64,000 bases of DNA from Paracidobacterium acidisoli. Lineage in GTDB: Bacteria > Acidobacteriota > Terriglobia > Terriglobales > Acidobacteriaceae. Both the position numbers and the translations under genes were made by a program. Where the stretch lies: the NCBI RefSeq assembly GCF_003428625.2, contig NZ_QVQT02000007.1:1-64000 (forward strand), read 5' to 3'. The notes beneath the pieces were generated by a model that did no database searches, was not told where the DNA came from, and worked only from the letters and a program-made list of their open reading frames with translations. Below, in pieces: positions 46,454 to 54,766 of this stretch (positions within the stretch are counted from its first letter, which is position 1; every line of letters starts with the position of its first letter).

Positions 46454-46467
46454 TTTAGTATACAGAA
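46454..46467. promoter_or_regulatory. GTATAC operator-like site 5
   Basis: TTTAGTATACAGAA lies 88 bp from site 4 (eight helical turns or so) and 174 bp upstream of the ThuA-like gene. The matching flanks and helical spacing would suit cooperative binding by a dimeric repressor. Confidence 0.6.
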
Positions 46468-46627
46468 TTCGTTTTTCTAAAAGGCTTCATCCCTTTCGGA
46501 GATTCTTCAGGGAATTGCCGCGCAGAAAGACGCCGGAGACAGATCCGGCTTCTCTGCACTTTGCTCCCCTGGCAGACGACACCATATGGGCTCGAAGCCG
46601 CCATAGGTCCCTGACAAATTGACAAAG

Positions 46628-47635
46628 ATGAGGCGGTGCTTTGTGACAATCGGACGGATATGCAGCAGAAGATATGCCAGGCTCGGAGCTGCATCTGCAG
46701 CAGACAGGACAGAAGGCAATCTCTTCCGAAAGAAGTTCCTGCCATTTGTGGAAGGCGCTCTGTGCCTGCTGTTCCTGGCAGGAATGATGCAGCAGGCGGC
46801 CTGTTCCCAGGCAGTGAACGCCGAAGGCGCGCCCCGCCCCTGGGGACAGAATCCCAACGGCATGCATGTGTATCTGTGGGCGGGACTGAAGTCTCACTTC
46901 GAGGGCCAGCACGATTATCCTCAATTTCTTGCCGACTGGAGCAAGATCCTCACAGAACACGGCGCCATTGTGGATGGATCTCTGCATGCTCCCGACAGCA
47001 ATGACTTGGAGCACACCGACGTTATCGTGATCTATAAGGGCGACGCAGCATATCTGAGTGACGCCGAAAAGACCGCACTCGAGGCGTTTGTCCGGCGCGG
47101 GGGCGGACTGGTCAGCATTCACGATTCCTTATGCGGCCCCGATCCGGCTTACTTTGCGACGCTGGTCGGCGGCGCAAAAAAGCATGGCGAAGTGAACTTT
47201 ACTCTGGGCACGCCTCTCCACTACGACATCGTGGACAAAACCAGCCCCATCATGGAGGAGATGACTGACATCACAATCGTCGACGAGGCCTTTTATAAGA
47301 TGACCTGGGCAAAGAATCCCGAAGTCCACGTACTGGCAACCGTGACTATCCCGAATACACCCGTGGTTGCCAAAGCTGCCCCTACCTATGCGGGCAAGGT
47401 CGTGCCCCAGATCTGGACCTGGGAGCACACGCTTCCCGGTGGTCAGCCCGCGCGGGCATTCGTATGGATGCAGGGGCACACCTATGCCAATTTCGCAAAT
47501 TATCAGATTCAGCAGATGCTGCTCCGCGGCATTGCCTGGGCCGGGAAAAGGCCGGTGGATGAGCTCGTAAGCTATGTGGCTCCTCCCCGCCCGCAACATT
47601 TCATCGCCCCTCCATCTGAAGCCGCTCGTCCATAG
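46628..47635 (+). CDS. exported ThuA-like protein
   Basis: About 335 residues from the ATG at 46628; a TTG at 46619 is also in frame. The hydrophobic segment LPFVEGALCLLFLAGMMQQA begins near residue 39, so the export signal has a long positive region or the true start is later. The ThuA fold, related to class I glutamine amidotransferases, is shown by HTDVIVIYKGDAAYLSDAEK, FVRRGGGLVSIHDSLCG, LHYDIVDKTSPIMEEM and a final ARAFVWMQGHTYANF. ThuA proteins occur in trehalose and other sugar loci, but their reaction is poorly defined. Two GTATAC sites lie upstream, linking it to the sugar regulon. Confidence 0.75.
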   Translation: MRRCFVTIGRICSRRYARLGAASAADRTEGNLFRKKFLPFVEGALCLLFLAGMMQQAACSQAVNAEGAPRPWGQNPNGMHVYLWAGLKSHFEGQHDYPQFLADWSKILTEHGAIVDGSLHAPDSNDLEHTDVIVIYKGDAAYLSDAEKTALEAFVRRGGGLVSIHDSLCGPDPAYFATLVGGAKKHGEVNFTLGTPLHYDIVDKTSPIMEEMTDITIVDEAFYKMTWAKNPEVHVLATVTIPNTPVVAKAAPTYAGKVVPQIWTWEHTLPGGQPARAFVWMQGHTYANFANYQIQQMLLRGIAWAGKRPVDELVSYVAPPRPQHFIAPPSEAARP

Positions 47636-47779
47636 ATATCCAGCGGCGGATGGAGAGAGTATCGGCAATGACGGGAGGGTGCGGAAGCAACCCTCCCATA
47701 GTTGCAGAAGTATGGCTCGCTCTCTGCCTTCCATACGAGACATAGCATCCAGCGAATCCCGGCTGCTGCATTCGCTTTT

Positions 47780-48068
47780 GTGGATGAGGTCAGGCCTGCA
47801 CCGAAGACTATACGATGTCTCTGGTCGTCGTCCGACCGGCTGCGATCGACGCGGAAGTTGAAGTTATTGATCGGAAGCTGAAGAAGAACTCGCTTACGTC
47901 GTCGATTGCCTGGGACCACGTATACGAGATGCGCACCAAGCCCCAGGATACAGGCCGCTCCACGAAGCTGACCTCGAGCCCGTCAAACCAGGAGTCGAAG
48001 ACAGAACTGTACGGCTTCACATTGCCGCGCGTTGGATCGGGCCGGTTTCCATTGACGTTGATGTTGGC
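47780..48068 (-). pseudogene. TonB-dependent receptor fragment, frameshifted
   Basis: Reading from 48068 leftwards, the minus strand encodes NINVNGNRPDPTRGNVKPYS, SVFDSWFDGLEVSF and VRISYTWSQAIDDVSEFFFS, all typical of the Oar-like barrel. A frameshift near 47880 then continues in another frame as PINNFNFRVDRSRSDDDQRH and RIVFGAGLTSS. Both ends of the gene are missing. It is a relic of a third receptor and ends abruptly where a recombinase fragment on the other strand begins. Confidence 0.7.
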
Positions 48069-48429
48069 GTTGCAGCAGTTGCGCGATATCGCCGATCAGC
48101 TTCTGGCCCAGGGAGACAATTCCGTGGAGGCTCATCTGGCGGACATCCGCAACTTCATCACGGAGAGTATAGGGAACCTCAATGCACTGTTGGCGAGGGA
48201 ACCGAGGCCTGCCCGGAAGGAACTGCTTAAGCATGTTTCGGAGAAACGCATAATGCTGCATGCAAGTGTGCGATGGCAAAGGACACTATATTGCGAAGGG
48301 AGAGTGGAGATTGCCTGGGAATCAGGTCGTGACGGGCAGATGGCGCGAAGGATAGGGGTGGCAGATATGGGCCGGAGGAAGCCAGCGATGAGCCGTTGCA
48401 TACGCTCCCACTGCACGCGCCCCTTCTGA
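48067..48429 (+). pseudogene. serine-recombinase C-terminal fragment
   Basis: The plus strand encodes LRDIADQLLAQGDNSVEAHL, then IRNFITESIGNLNALLARE, ARKELLKHVSEKRIML and a final CEGRVEIAW. This is the pattern of the C-terminal coiled coil and tail of large serine recombinases. The catalytic and DNA-binding domains are absent. The frame continues upstream of 48067 only as antisense of the receptor relic, so no real gene start exists. It is the remains of a mobile-element integrase or resolvase. Confidence 0.55.
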
Positions 48430-48507
48430 CCAGATTATTGCGTCACTACCGCGTCACCGCAGAGAATCACCTGATCTTTATCATTCTGCTAAATCATTTA
48501 TTTTATT

Positions 48508-48551
48508 TGGCGTCCCCGACGGGATTTGAACCCGTGTTATCGCCGTGAAAG
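48508..48551 (-). other. 3' 44 nt of a tRNA-Glu, probable attachment-site remnant
   Basis: On the minus strand this reads from the tRNA-Glu anticodon loop (CTTTCAC, anticodon TTC) through the variable loop and T-arm (ACGGGTTCAAATCCCGT) to GGGGACGCCA with encoded CCA. The sequence to its right does not form the 5' half of a tRNA. A fragment that starts exactly at the anticodon loop is what a tyrosine integrase leaves at the far end of an element inserted in a tRNA gene. By orientation, the element would extend to the right and include the CRISPR-Cas locus. Confidence 0.75.
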
Positions 48552-48879
48552 CTTCACCCCAAACCGCAACCCTAACGCACCGCTGAGAAGCAGAATGCAT
48601 CGGTACAAATCTCAGCAATCGTAACGAACAAAAAAACTGCTCCTCAAATGTTCACCGCAAATTTGTGTGATTGCGAGGTCTGCAATGCCTCGAATTTGCT
48701 GCTGACAGGGTTTCGTCTGGAGATTGTTCAGCCTGCCGCATAGTAGCTGAATCATTGACCCAATCCGCGTTTTGGACTTATAGACAGGGTATCCCTGTCG
48801 GGACAGGTGCCCATTTCCATGGCTTCGCATGCTGTGACTAAACCCCTGCTGTATTTGATATAAGCATAGGATTTGTCAC
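48552..48879. other. 328-bp gap without a recognisable gene
   Basis: It lies between the tRNA fragment and the AbiEi-like gene. A 72-codon minus frame here matches no family I know. The last 40 bp are AT-rich (TTTGATATAAGCATAGG) and probably contain the antitoxin promoter. Confidence 0.4.
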
Positions 48880-49494
48880 ATGGCCTCTACGCAGGGAACT
48901 CGCGCTCTCGACCTCCTAAAAACCCGGGGAATGCTGCGCCTCAAAGATTTCATCGCGGAAAATATCGAGCCGGAGACCCTGGCCCGTCTTGTCAGGAATA
49001 ACCAGATCGTCCGACCCGCACGCGGCCTCTACCAACTTCCTGACGTTTCCATTGACACGGCTCATACGCTTACCGAAGCTGCTGTACTCGTGCCGAAAGG
49101 AATCATCTGCCTCATCTCCGCTCTCCAGTTCCATGAACTCACGCTTCAGATGCCTTCTATAGTATGGATGGCCATCGAACGTACCGCATGGAAATCAACA
49201 ATCAACTATCCTCCAATTCGATTCGTTCGGTTTAGCGGATGGGCAATGACGGAGGGGGTGGAACGGTACCCTATCCGATCTCACGAAGTCCTCATTACAA
49301 ACCCCACGCGCACCATCGTCGATTGCTTCCGGTACCGCAATAAGATCGGTGTCGATATTGCAATGGAAGGGCTGCGTGAAGGCATCCGGCATCGCAAATG
49401 TACACCGGATCAACTTTGGCAGTATGCAAAGAAGGCCCGTGTCTGGACAATCATGCGGCCCTATGTGGAGGCAGTCGTAGCAGATGCCGCGTGA
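48880..49494 (+). CDS. type IV toxin-antitoxin AbiEi-family antitoxin
   Basis: This 204-residue cytoplasmic protein has an N-terminal winged helix (RALDLLKTRGMLRLKDFIAE, then LARLVRNNQIVRPARGLYQL) and the AbiEi C-terminal domain (AVLVPKGIICLISALQFHEL, TNPTRTIVDCFRYRNKIG). AbiEi proteins repress their own operon and counter the AbiEii nucleotidyltransferase toxin in abortive-infection modules. The toxin start overlaps the last 11 bp here, as in intact modules, but the toxin is broken. The antitoxin frame is complete, so it might still act as a DNA-binding repressor or protect against related toxins. Confidence 0.8.
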   Translation: MASTQGTRALDLLKTRGMLRLKDFIAENIEPETLARLVRNNQIVRPARGLYQLPDVSIDTAHTLTEAAVLVPKGIICLISALQFHELTLQMPSIVWMAIERTAWKSTINYPPIRFVRFSGWAMTEGVERYPIRSHEVLITNPTRTIVDCFRYRNKIGVDIAMEGLREGIRHRKCTPDQLWQYAKKARVWTIMRPYVEAVVADAA

Positions 49495-49687
49495 CATCCG
49501 CAATATCGGCGCATCAGTGCGTGCTCGGCTTCTGACACGCTCCCGAGCAGAGAAAACCGACTACCAGCTTCTTCTCACCCGCTACGCCCTGGAGAGATTG
49601 CTCTGCACGTCGATGAGTTTGACGCGCAGGCCGTGGCACTGCGTGCTGCTTCGATCTGGAGCCGGATTGTGGGGGCAGACGACATAG
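49484..49687 (+). pseudogene. truncated AbiEii-type toxin
   Basis: The first 37 or so codons (MPRDIRNIGASVRARLLTRS, then RAEKTDYQLLLTRYALERLL) match the N-terminus of AbiEii toxins. The frame then runs into unrelated sequence and ends at 49687. The nucleotidyltransferase motifs that should follow are gone. Another frame is open to 49770 (LHVDEFDAQAVALRAASIWS) but does not look like the rest of the toxin. The module has lost its toxin by deletion. Confidence 0.7.
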
Positions 49688-49990
49688 CGGTATATTTGCC
49701 TTATTTTCGCCCCATTCTGCACTGTCGTGTCAACTTCCTAGTCCTGGAACGGGCGGAAACCAGTCTCTAAGTCACAGATTTTCAGAGTGCAGAAAAATGT
49801 TGTGCCGATCCCTGTTCCATCGGGGCAACATAGCATAGCTTCATGTGCGGTAGGTACGGACGACGGACAGACAATCGGCTAACTTTAGGCAATATAAATA
49901 TTTACAAGACCCTGGCGGCGCCTGCGTTTAACAATTGCATAGCGTGCAAGCCGACTTATAGAGACCAACGTCAATCATCAGGATGAAGCC
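49688..49990. other. 303-bp region upstream of cas3
   Basis: There is no complete gene. The 100 bp before cas3 are AT-richer (GCAATATAAATATTTACAAG around 49889-49908) and likely hold the cas operon promoter. AGGATG near 49980 is the ribosome site for cas3. Confidence 0.4.
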
Positions 49991-52237
49991 ATGATTTTTT
50001 ACGCGCACTCCCGGCAGAACGATCCGGGCAAAGAAACCTGGCAGGAGCTCCGGCTTCATCTGGAAACCGTCGCAGCCAAAGCCGCAGAGTTCGCGCCCGA
50101 AGCCTGGAAGCCGCATGCGCGGCTCGCCGGACTCTGGCATGACGCCGGCAAATACCAGCTGCGCTTTCAGAGATACATCGCTCAAAACTCCGAGGCATCC
50201 AACGAGCCGGAAGCTCCCTCATCTGCCGGACGGGTTCAGCATGCCATCGTGGGAGCAGCCCACGCCAGGCGGGCCGGTCTCCATGCCGCGCCCATCGCGC
50301 TCGCCGTCCAGGCGCACCACGGCAGGCTGAAAACAATCGGCGATCTTGAAAGCGCTATTGAAAATACCGGCGCGGCTCTGCTCCGCGACGCGCTTCAGGA
50401 CGGTCTGCCTGCCGACCTCATGCAGACCCCTGTTCCGCCGGTTCCGAACCAGGCAGAAGACAAACTATACCTCGCGCTCGCCACGCGATTCCTCTTCTCC
50501 GCGCTCGTCGATGCCGACTCTCTCGATACGGAGGAATGGGACAAAGGCGCGAAGCGGGACACTGCATATGCCGCCATCCCCGATCTGGCCTCTGCGGTGG
50601 AAGCAGCATGCCTCGACAGATCCCGGCAGGCCCTCGCGCATACCGGCTCCGCTCTGAACCGGATGCGCGCAGAAGTTCTGCGGCAATGCCTCGATGCAGC
50701 GAATCTGCCACCGGGTCCCTTCACGCTGACCGTGCCCACCGGTGGCGGCAAGACTCTCAGTGGTCTCGCCTTTGCGCTGCGTCACGCCGCTGCGCATGGC
50801 CTTGATCGAGTCATCTTCGTCGCCCCTTACACGTCCATTCTGGAGCAGACAGTCAAAGTATTTCGCGAGACTCTCGGCGAGCAGAACGTCGTCGAGCATC
50901 ACTCCAGTATCGATCCCGACGGCGAGACCGACCGCAACCGCCAGGCCTGCGAAAACTGGGACGCGCCGGTCATCGTGACCACCAGCGTTCAGCTCTTCGA
51001 GACGCTCTACGCGAACGACAAAAGGCGCTGCCGCAAGCTGCACCGCATCGGCCGCAGCGTCATCTTCCTCGATGAGGTGCAGACCTTCCCCGAGCATCTG
51101 CTGCGCCCCATCCACTCGGCGCTCGATCTGTTGACGGAGCACTTCAACACCAGCGTCGTTCACTCGACAGCCACGCAGCCCAGGCTCATCATGCGCGCCA
51201 AAAGCGCTCCAGCTCCAAAGCAGGCCATCCGCGAGATTGTGCCCGATTACGCGCAGCATTTCCCCGTCATCGCCAACCGTTTTCGCATGGAAGTGCTCGG
51301 CGATGTCAAAACGCCTGTGTCTCTCAACCAGCTCGCGGAATCCGTGGGAGAGCACAGCCGCGTCCTCGCCATCCTCCATCGCAGAAAAGAGGCCGAGGAG
51401 CTTGCCCGCCTTCTCGGACCTGAGTGCCTGCATCTCTCCGCCCGCATGTGCGCCGAGCACCGCACCGAAGTCCTGGAAAACGTGCGGGATCGACTGAAGA
51501 ACGGAGAGCCCTGCCGCCTCGTCGCAACACAGCTGGTCGAGGCCGGCGTCGATCTCGATTTCCCTGTCGTCTTCCGCGCTCTCGCTGGCCTCGAAACGCT
51601 GGCCCAGGCTGCCGGCCGCTGCAACCGCGAAATGCGCCTGCCCCAGCCGGGCCGCTTCATCGTCTTTCGCGCGCCTTCGAAGCCGCCCGCTAAGTCGTTA
51701 CAGCGCGGTCTCGAAGAAGCTCTCGACTTCTTCCGCAAGGATCTGCCCGATCTCTGCGATCCTGATCTCTTCCCTAAGTATGCGAAAGCACTGATGAGTG
51801 GTCTCGGTCAGGATGGGAACGACTCCCAAAAGATACTGCCGTATGAAAGCGAGATCAATTTCCCCGAAGTCGCCTCCCGCTTCCGCATGATCGAAGACTC
51901 CGGCACGCCGGTCGTCGCCGACTATGGAGATGCTTGGTCCCGCGTGCGGGAGCTGCGTCAGGCCCGCCATGGCGGAGAGATGCGCGAAGCCTTCCGGCGT
52001 CTCCAGCGCTATACCGTCTCGCTCCAGCCGCAGGAGATCGCCCGCCTGCAGCGCCTCGGCGTGCTGGAAGCGCTGCTGTCCGGCCGCGACGCCATCGGGA
52101 CAGAAAAAGAAGGCTCGTCAAATGAAGGCACATCGTGGGTGCTCAAACAAAGCGTTGTCGGCGTCTACGATCTCCGCTTCGGCTTCGGCTGGCAGGGCGG
52201 AGAGCGGGTTGAGCCGGAGGCATATATCGTTGGCTGA
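49991..52237 (+). CDS. cas3: Cas3 nuclease-helicase, type I-C
   Basis: This 748-residue effector is recruited by Cascade to the R-loop, where it nicks and degrades target DNA. The N-terminal HD nuclease has His50-Asp51 in GLWHDAGKY, followed by HAIVGAAHA and QAHHGRLK, with an Asp in SALVDADS. The superfamily 2 helicase has Walker A VPTGGGKT (250-255), the DEVQ box at 361-364, HSTATQP, VATQLVEAGVDLDF and QAAGRCNRE (539-547). All catalytic motifs look intact. It is the first gene of the cas operon; AGGATG lies before the ATG. Confidence 0.95.
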   Translation: MIFYAHSRQNDPGKETWQELRLHLETVAAKAAEFAPEAWKPHARLAGLWHDAGKYQLRFQRYIAQNSEASNEPEAPSSAGRVQHAIVGAAHARRAGLHAAPIALAVQAHHGRLKTIGDLESAIENTGAALLRDALQDGLPADLMQTPVPPVPNQAEDKLYLALATRFLFSALVDADSLDTEEWDKGAKRDTAYAAIPDLASAVEAACLDRSRQALAHTGSALNRMRAEVLRQCLDAANLPPGPFTLTVPTGGGKTLSGLAFALRHAAAHGLDRVIFVAPYTSILEQTVKVFRETLGEQNVVEHHSSIDPDGETDRNRQACENWDAPVIVTTSVQLFETLYANDKRRCRKLHRIGRSVIFLDEVQTFPEHLLRPIHSALDLLTEHFNTSVVHSTATQPRLIMRAKSAPAPKQAIREIVPDYAQHFPVIANRFRMEVLGDVKTPVSLNQLAESVGEHSRVLAILHRRKEAEELARLLGPECLHLSARMCAEHRTEVLENVRDRLKNGEPCRLVATQLVEAGVDLDFPVVFRALAGLETLAQAAGRCNREMRLPQPGRFIVFRAPSKPPAKSLQRGLEEALDFFRKDLPDLCDPDLFPKYAKALMSGLGQDGNDSQKILPYESEINFPEVASRFRMIEDSGTPVVADYGDAWSRVRELRQARHGGEMREAFRRLQRYTVSLQPQEIARLQRLGVLEALLSGRDAIGTEKEGSSNEGTSWVLKQSVVGVYDLRFGFGWQGGERVEPEAYIVG

Positions 52238-52340
52238 AAGCTATCCAGGACTTAGTAAATGATGTTATCACATAAGTAATCGGTATATAACTTGCCACTA
52301 GCCACGGCATGCTGTTTCTCCGACACTGCTCCTGAGACCT

Positions 52341-53006
52341 ATGCCAACTCAGGAATTTTCTCTCCGTATCCGCGGCGGTATGGCCTGCTTCACACGCCCT
52401 GAATTTTCAACAGAACGTCTGTCTTACGAGCTGATGACTCCCTCGGCAGCGCGCGGCGTGCTGGAGGCCGTGTTGTGGAAGCCCGCCATCCGCTGGGAGA
52501 TTACCTCCATCGCGTTGCTCCGGCCTGTGCGCTGGATCGAGTTCCGCCGCAACGAGGTGAACTCGCGCGTCTCGACGCAAAACGCTCTCCGCGCCTCGCG
52601 CGGCGGCGAGCCGCTGCCCGAGTTCTTCTCCGATGAGGACCGCGCCCAGCGCAACACGCTCGCCCTGCGCGAGGTCGACTACGGCGTCACCGCATGCATG
52701 CACCTGACCCCGCGCGCCGGAGATGAGGATTCGCTCGAAAAATTCCGCGCCATGTTCGTGCGCCGCATGAACATCGGGCAGCAGCACTATCAGCCGTATC
52801 TCGGCTGCCGCGAGTTCCCCGCCACCGTGGAGTTCTGGGACGGCACGCCCGCGCCGCTCGCGCATGAAACCCGCGAGCTCGGCTGGATGCTGCACGACAT
52901 CGACTTCGGCCCACAGAACCAGGCGCGCTTCTTCCCTGCCCGCCTGGAGCGGGGTGTCATGCGCATCCCCGCATGGCAGATCTCAGCGGCAGGAGCGGCG
53001 CTGTGA
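52341..53006 (+). CDS. cas5c: Cas5c, crRNA-processing Cascade subunit
   Basis: This 221-residue protein is from type I-C, where Cas5 takes over the role of the missing Cas6 and cuts the repeat RNA, leaving the 5' handle. The N-terminal pattern FSLRIRGGMACFTRPEFSTE and SYELMTPSAARGVLEAVLW is diagnostic for Cas5c/Cas5d. YGVTACMHLTP and YLGCREFPA also match the family. It lies 103 bp after cas3. Its stop overlaps the GTG start of cas8c by 4 bp. Confidence 0.93.
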   Translation: MPTQEFSLRIRGGMACFTRPEFSTERLSYELMTPSAARGVLEAVLWKPAIRWEITSIALLRPVRWIEFRRNEVNSRVSTQNALRASRGGEPLPEFFSDEDRAQRNTLALREVDYGVTACMHLTPRAGDEDSLEKFRAMFVRRMNIGQQHYQPYLGCREFPATVEFWDGTPAPLAHETRELGWMLHDIDFGPQNQARFFPARLERGVMRIPAWQISAAGAAL

Positions 53007-54766
53007 TTCTCCACGAACTGCGCGAGCTCGCCCGCCGCGAAGGCCTGGTCGACGACCCTGCCTTTGAAAGCAAACCGGTGCGCTGGATCATCGTTCTGGA
53101 CGAGGACGGCAGCTATCTGTCGCTGCGCGATACCGAACAGGAAGTGCCTCTGCCCGAAGGCAAAAAAGGAAAGCCGAAGCGCCAGGCGTCGATGTATGGG
53201 ATTCCACGTCGTATGGGCCGTACTTCAAAAGCCGTCCCCGACTTTCTGGTCGACAAATCCGAGTACGTGCTTGGCGCCGAACCGGACGATAAGCGATCGA
53301 TGGAGGATTTGAAAGCACGCCGCAAACTGTTTGCCGACCTTCTGAATGAAGCCGCAGAGTCCGCGCAGAGCGAGGCCGGTAAAGCGGTATCGAAGTTTCT
53401 CGCCAATGATGCGGAGCGCGAACGATGTGCTTCTGAAATTGCGGAGCGAGGTTATGCGGGCAACGATCTGCTGACCTTTCGCGTGGACGGCGCGATGCTG
53501 CACGATGACGAGACGCTTCGTACATGGTGGCGGCAGCGCGGCGCTTCCGGCACAACGGAAAATGCAGCCATAACGCGCCAGTGCCTCCTTTGCGGAGAGA
53601 GCCGCCCGTCTGTCGACAAGCACGACGCATTGCAGATAGCGGGCGCCGTAACATCGGGCGTCTCACTTGTCACCTTCAACAGCGCAGCCTTCGAGAAGTA
53701 CGGCCTCGAACGAAACGACAACGCCCCCATCTGCCGCGAGTGCATGACCGCATATGTCGAGGGCCTGCGCCGCCTCATCAACTCACGGTATATCAGCGCG
53801 CGCACCGGTGACCCCGTCACGCCGCAGAACGTGCGGCTCACCGGCGACACCACCGCCGTCTACTGGGCCAATGTGCAGGATGAGCTTACAAGCCTCCTGA
53901 GCGAGCTGATGTACTCGCCGCAAAAGGTGCGCGATCTGTTGAACAGTCCTCATCGCGGGCAGCATTCGAGCAGTGCAAACGAGCGCTTCTTCTGCCTCAT
54001 CATCAGCGGAGCGCAGGGGCGCGCCATGCTGCGCAGCATGCACACGGGAACGCTCAGCGATCTGGAGAAAAACCTTAATCGCTACTTCGACGCCATTCGC
54101 CTGGAAGGCGATCGCGGAGAACCCAAACCACTCGGCTTCCTGCTGCGCTCGCTGGTTCTGCAGGGCAAGCTCGACCGCTTGCCGCCTCGGCTCGCTGGCG
54201 AAGTCTTCTTCGGCATTCTCTTTGGAGAAAAGCTGCCGCAGCTTGTGCTGTCCGCGGCAGTGCAGCGCAATCGCGCCGAACAAAAAGTCACCCCGGAGCG
54301 CGCCGCACTGCTCCAGCTCTTCTTCGCCAGCCATCAACAAAAGGAGGTTCCACTCATGAGCCTTGACGCTCAATCCACTGACGCCCCTTACCGGCTCGGA
54401 CGGCTGCTCTCCACATATGAGCAGCTGCAGCGCCGCGCCCAGGGCGGCAATCTCAACCGCACGCTTGTGGACCGCTACTTCGGAGCCGCCTCCACGCGGC
54501 CCGGCACCGTGTTTCCGCAGCTTGTCCGGCTGTCGCAGAACCACCTCGGCAAACTCGGCCCGGCAGGCGGCTTCTATCAAAGCCTGATCACCGGCATCGT
54601 CGATGGCATCGACAACTTCCCCGCCATGCTCACGCTCGAAGAGCAGGGCCGCTTCGCTCTCGGCTACTACCATCAGCGCCAGTCCTTCTTCCGCAGCAAC
54701 AAAAAGGAAGAAAATGACGCGACCGAACCGACCACAGACACTTCCGAAGGAGAGAACATCCAGTGA
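53003..54766 (+). CDS. cas8c: Cas8c, large subunit of type I-C Cascade
   Basis: About 587 residues. The GTG at 53003 is preferred (GGAG eight bases upstream, GTGA overlap with the cas5c stop); an ATG at 52973 would overlap cas5c by 34 bp. Cas8c recognises the PAM and opens the target duplex. Features include the N-terminal ILHELRELARREGLVDDPAF, a CLLCGE...CRECM zinc-binding pair in the middle, and a helical C-terminus from LYSTYEQLQ-like sequence onward, which is also made separately as Cas11c. It overlaps cas7c by 4 bp. Confidence 0.93.
   Translation: MILHELRELARREGLVDDPAFESKPVRWIIVLDEDGSYLSLRDTEQEVPLPEGKKGKPKRQASMYGIPRRMGRTSKAVPDFLVDKSEYVLGAEPDDKRSMEDLKARRKLFADLLNEAAESAQSEAGKAVSKFLANDAERERCASEIAERGYAGNDLLTFRVDGAMLHDDETLRTWWRQRGASGTTENAAITRQCLLCGESRPSVDKHDALQIAGAVTSGVSLVTFNSAAFEKYGLERNDNAPICRECMTAYVEGLRRLINSRYISARTGDPVTPQNVRLTGDTTAVYWANVQDELTSLLSELMYSPQKVRDLLNSPHRGQHSSSANERFFCLIISGAQGRAMLRSMHTGTLSDLEKNLNRYFDAIRLEGDRGEPKPLGFLLRSLVLQGKLDRLPPRLAGEVFFGILFGEKLPQLVLSAAVQRNRAEQKVTPERAALLQLFFASHQQKEVPLMSLDAQSTDAPYRLGRLLSTYEQLQRRAQGGNLNRTLVDRYFGAASTRPGTVFPQLVRLSQNHLGKLGPAGGFYQSLITGIVDGIDNFPAMLTLEEQGRFALGYYHQRQSFFRSNKKEENDATEPTTDTSEGENIQ
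54356..54766 (+). CDS. cas11c: Cas11c from an internal start within cas8c
   Basis: Inside cas8c and in the same frame, AAAGGAGG stands seven bases before an ATG at 54356, a stronger ribosome site than that of most genes here. The product would be a 136-residue, mostly helical protein beginning MSLDAQSTDAPYRLGRLLST. In other type I-C systems the small subunit Cas11 is known to be translated from the 3' end of cas8c in exactly this way. The position, size and helical content all fit. Confidence 0.85.
   Translation: MSLDAQSTDAPYRLGRLLSTYEQLQRRAQGGNLNRTLVDRYFGAASTRPGTVFPQLVRLSQNHLGKLGPAGGFYQSLITGIVDGIDNFPAMLTLEEQGRFALGYYHQRQSFFRSNKKEENDATEPTTDTSEGENIQ

Noticed and set aside
47815-48429. 204-codon plus-strand frame considered as one gene
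   Set aside because: Its first 84 codons are antisense to a TonB-receptor relic and only the rest looks like a recombinase tail, so it is a chance fusion.
48612-48830. 72-codon minus-strand frame near the tRNA fragment, considered as an integrase relic
   Set aside because: No tyrosine-recombinase motif (Arg, His-x-x-Arg or Tyr context) can be seen.
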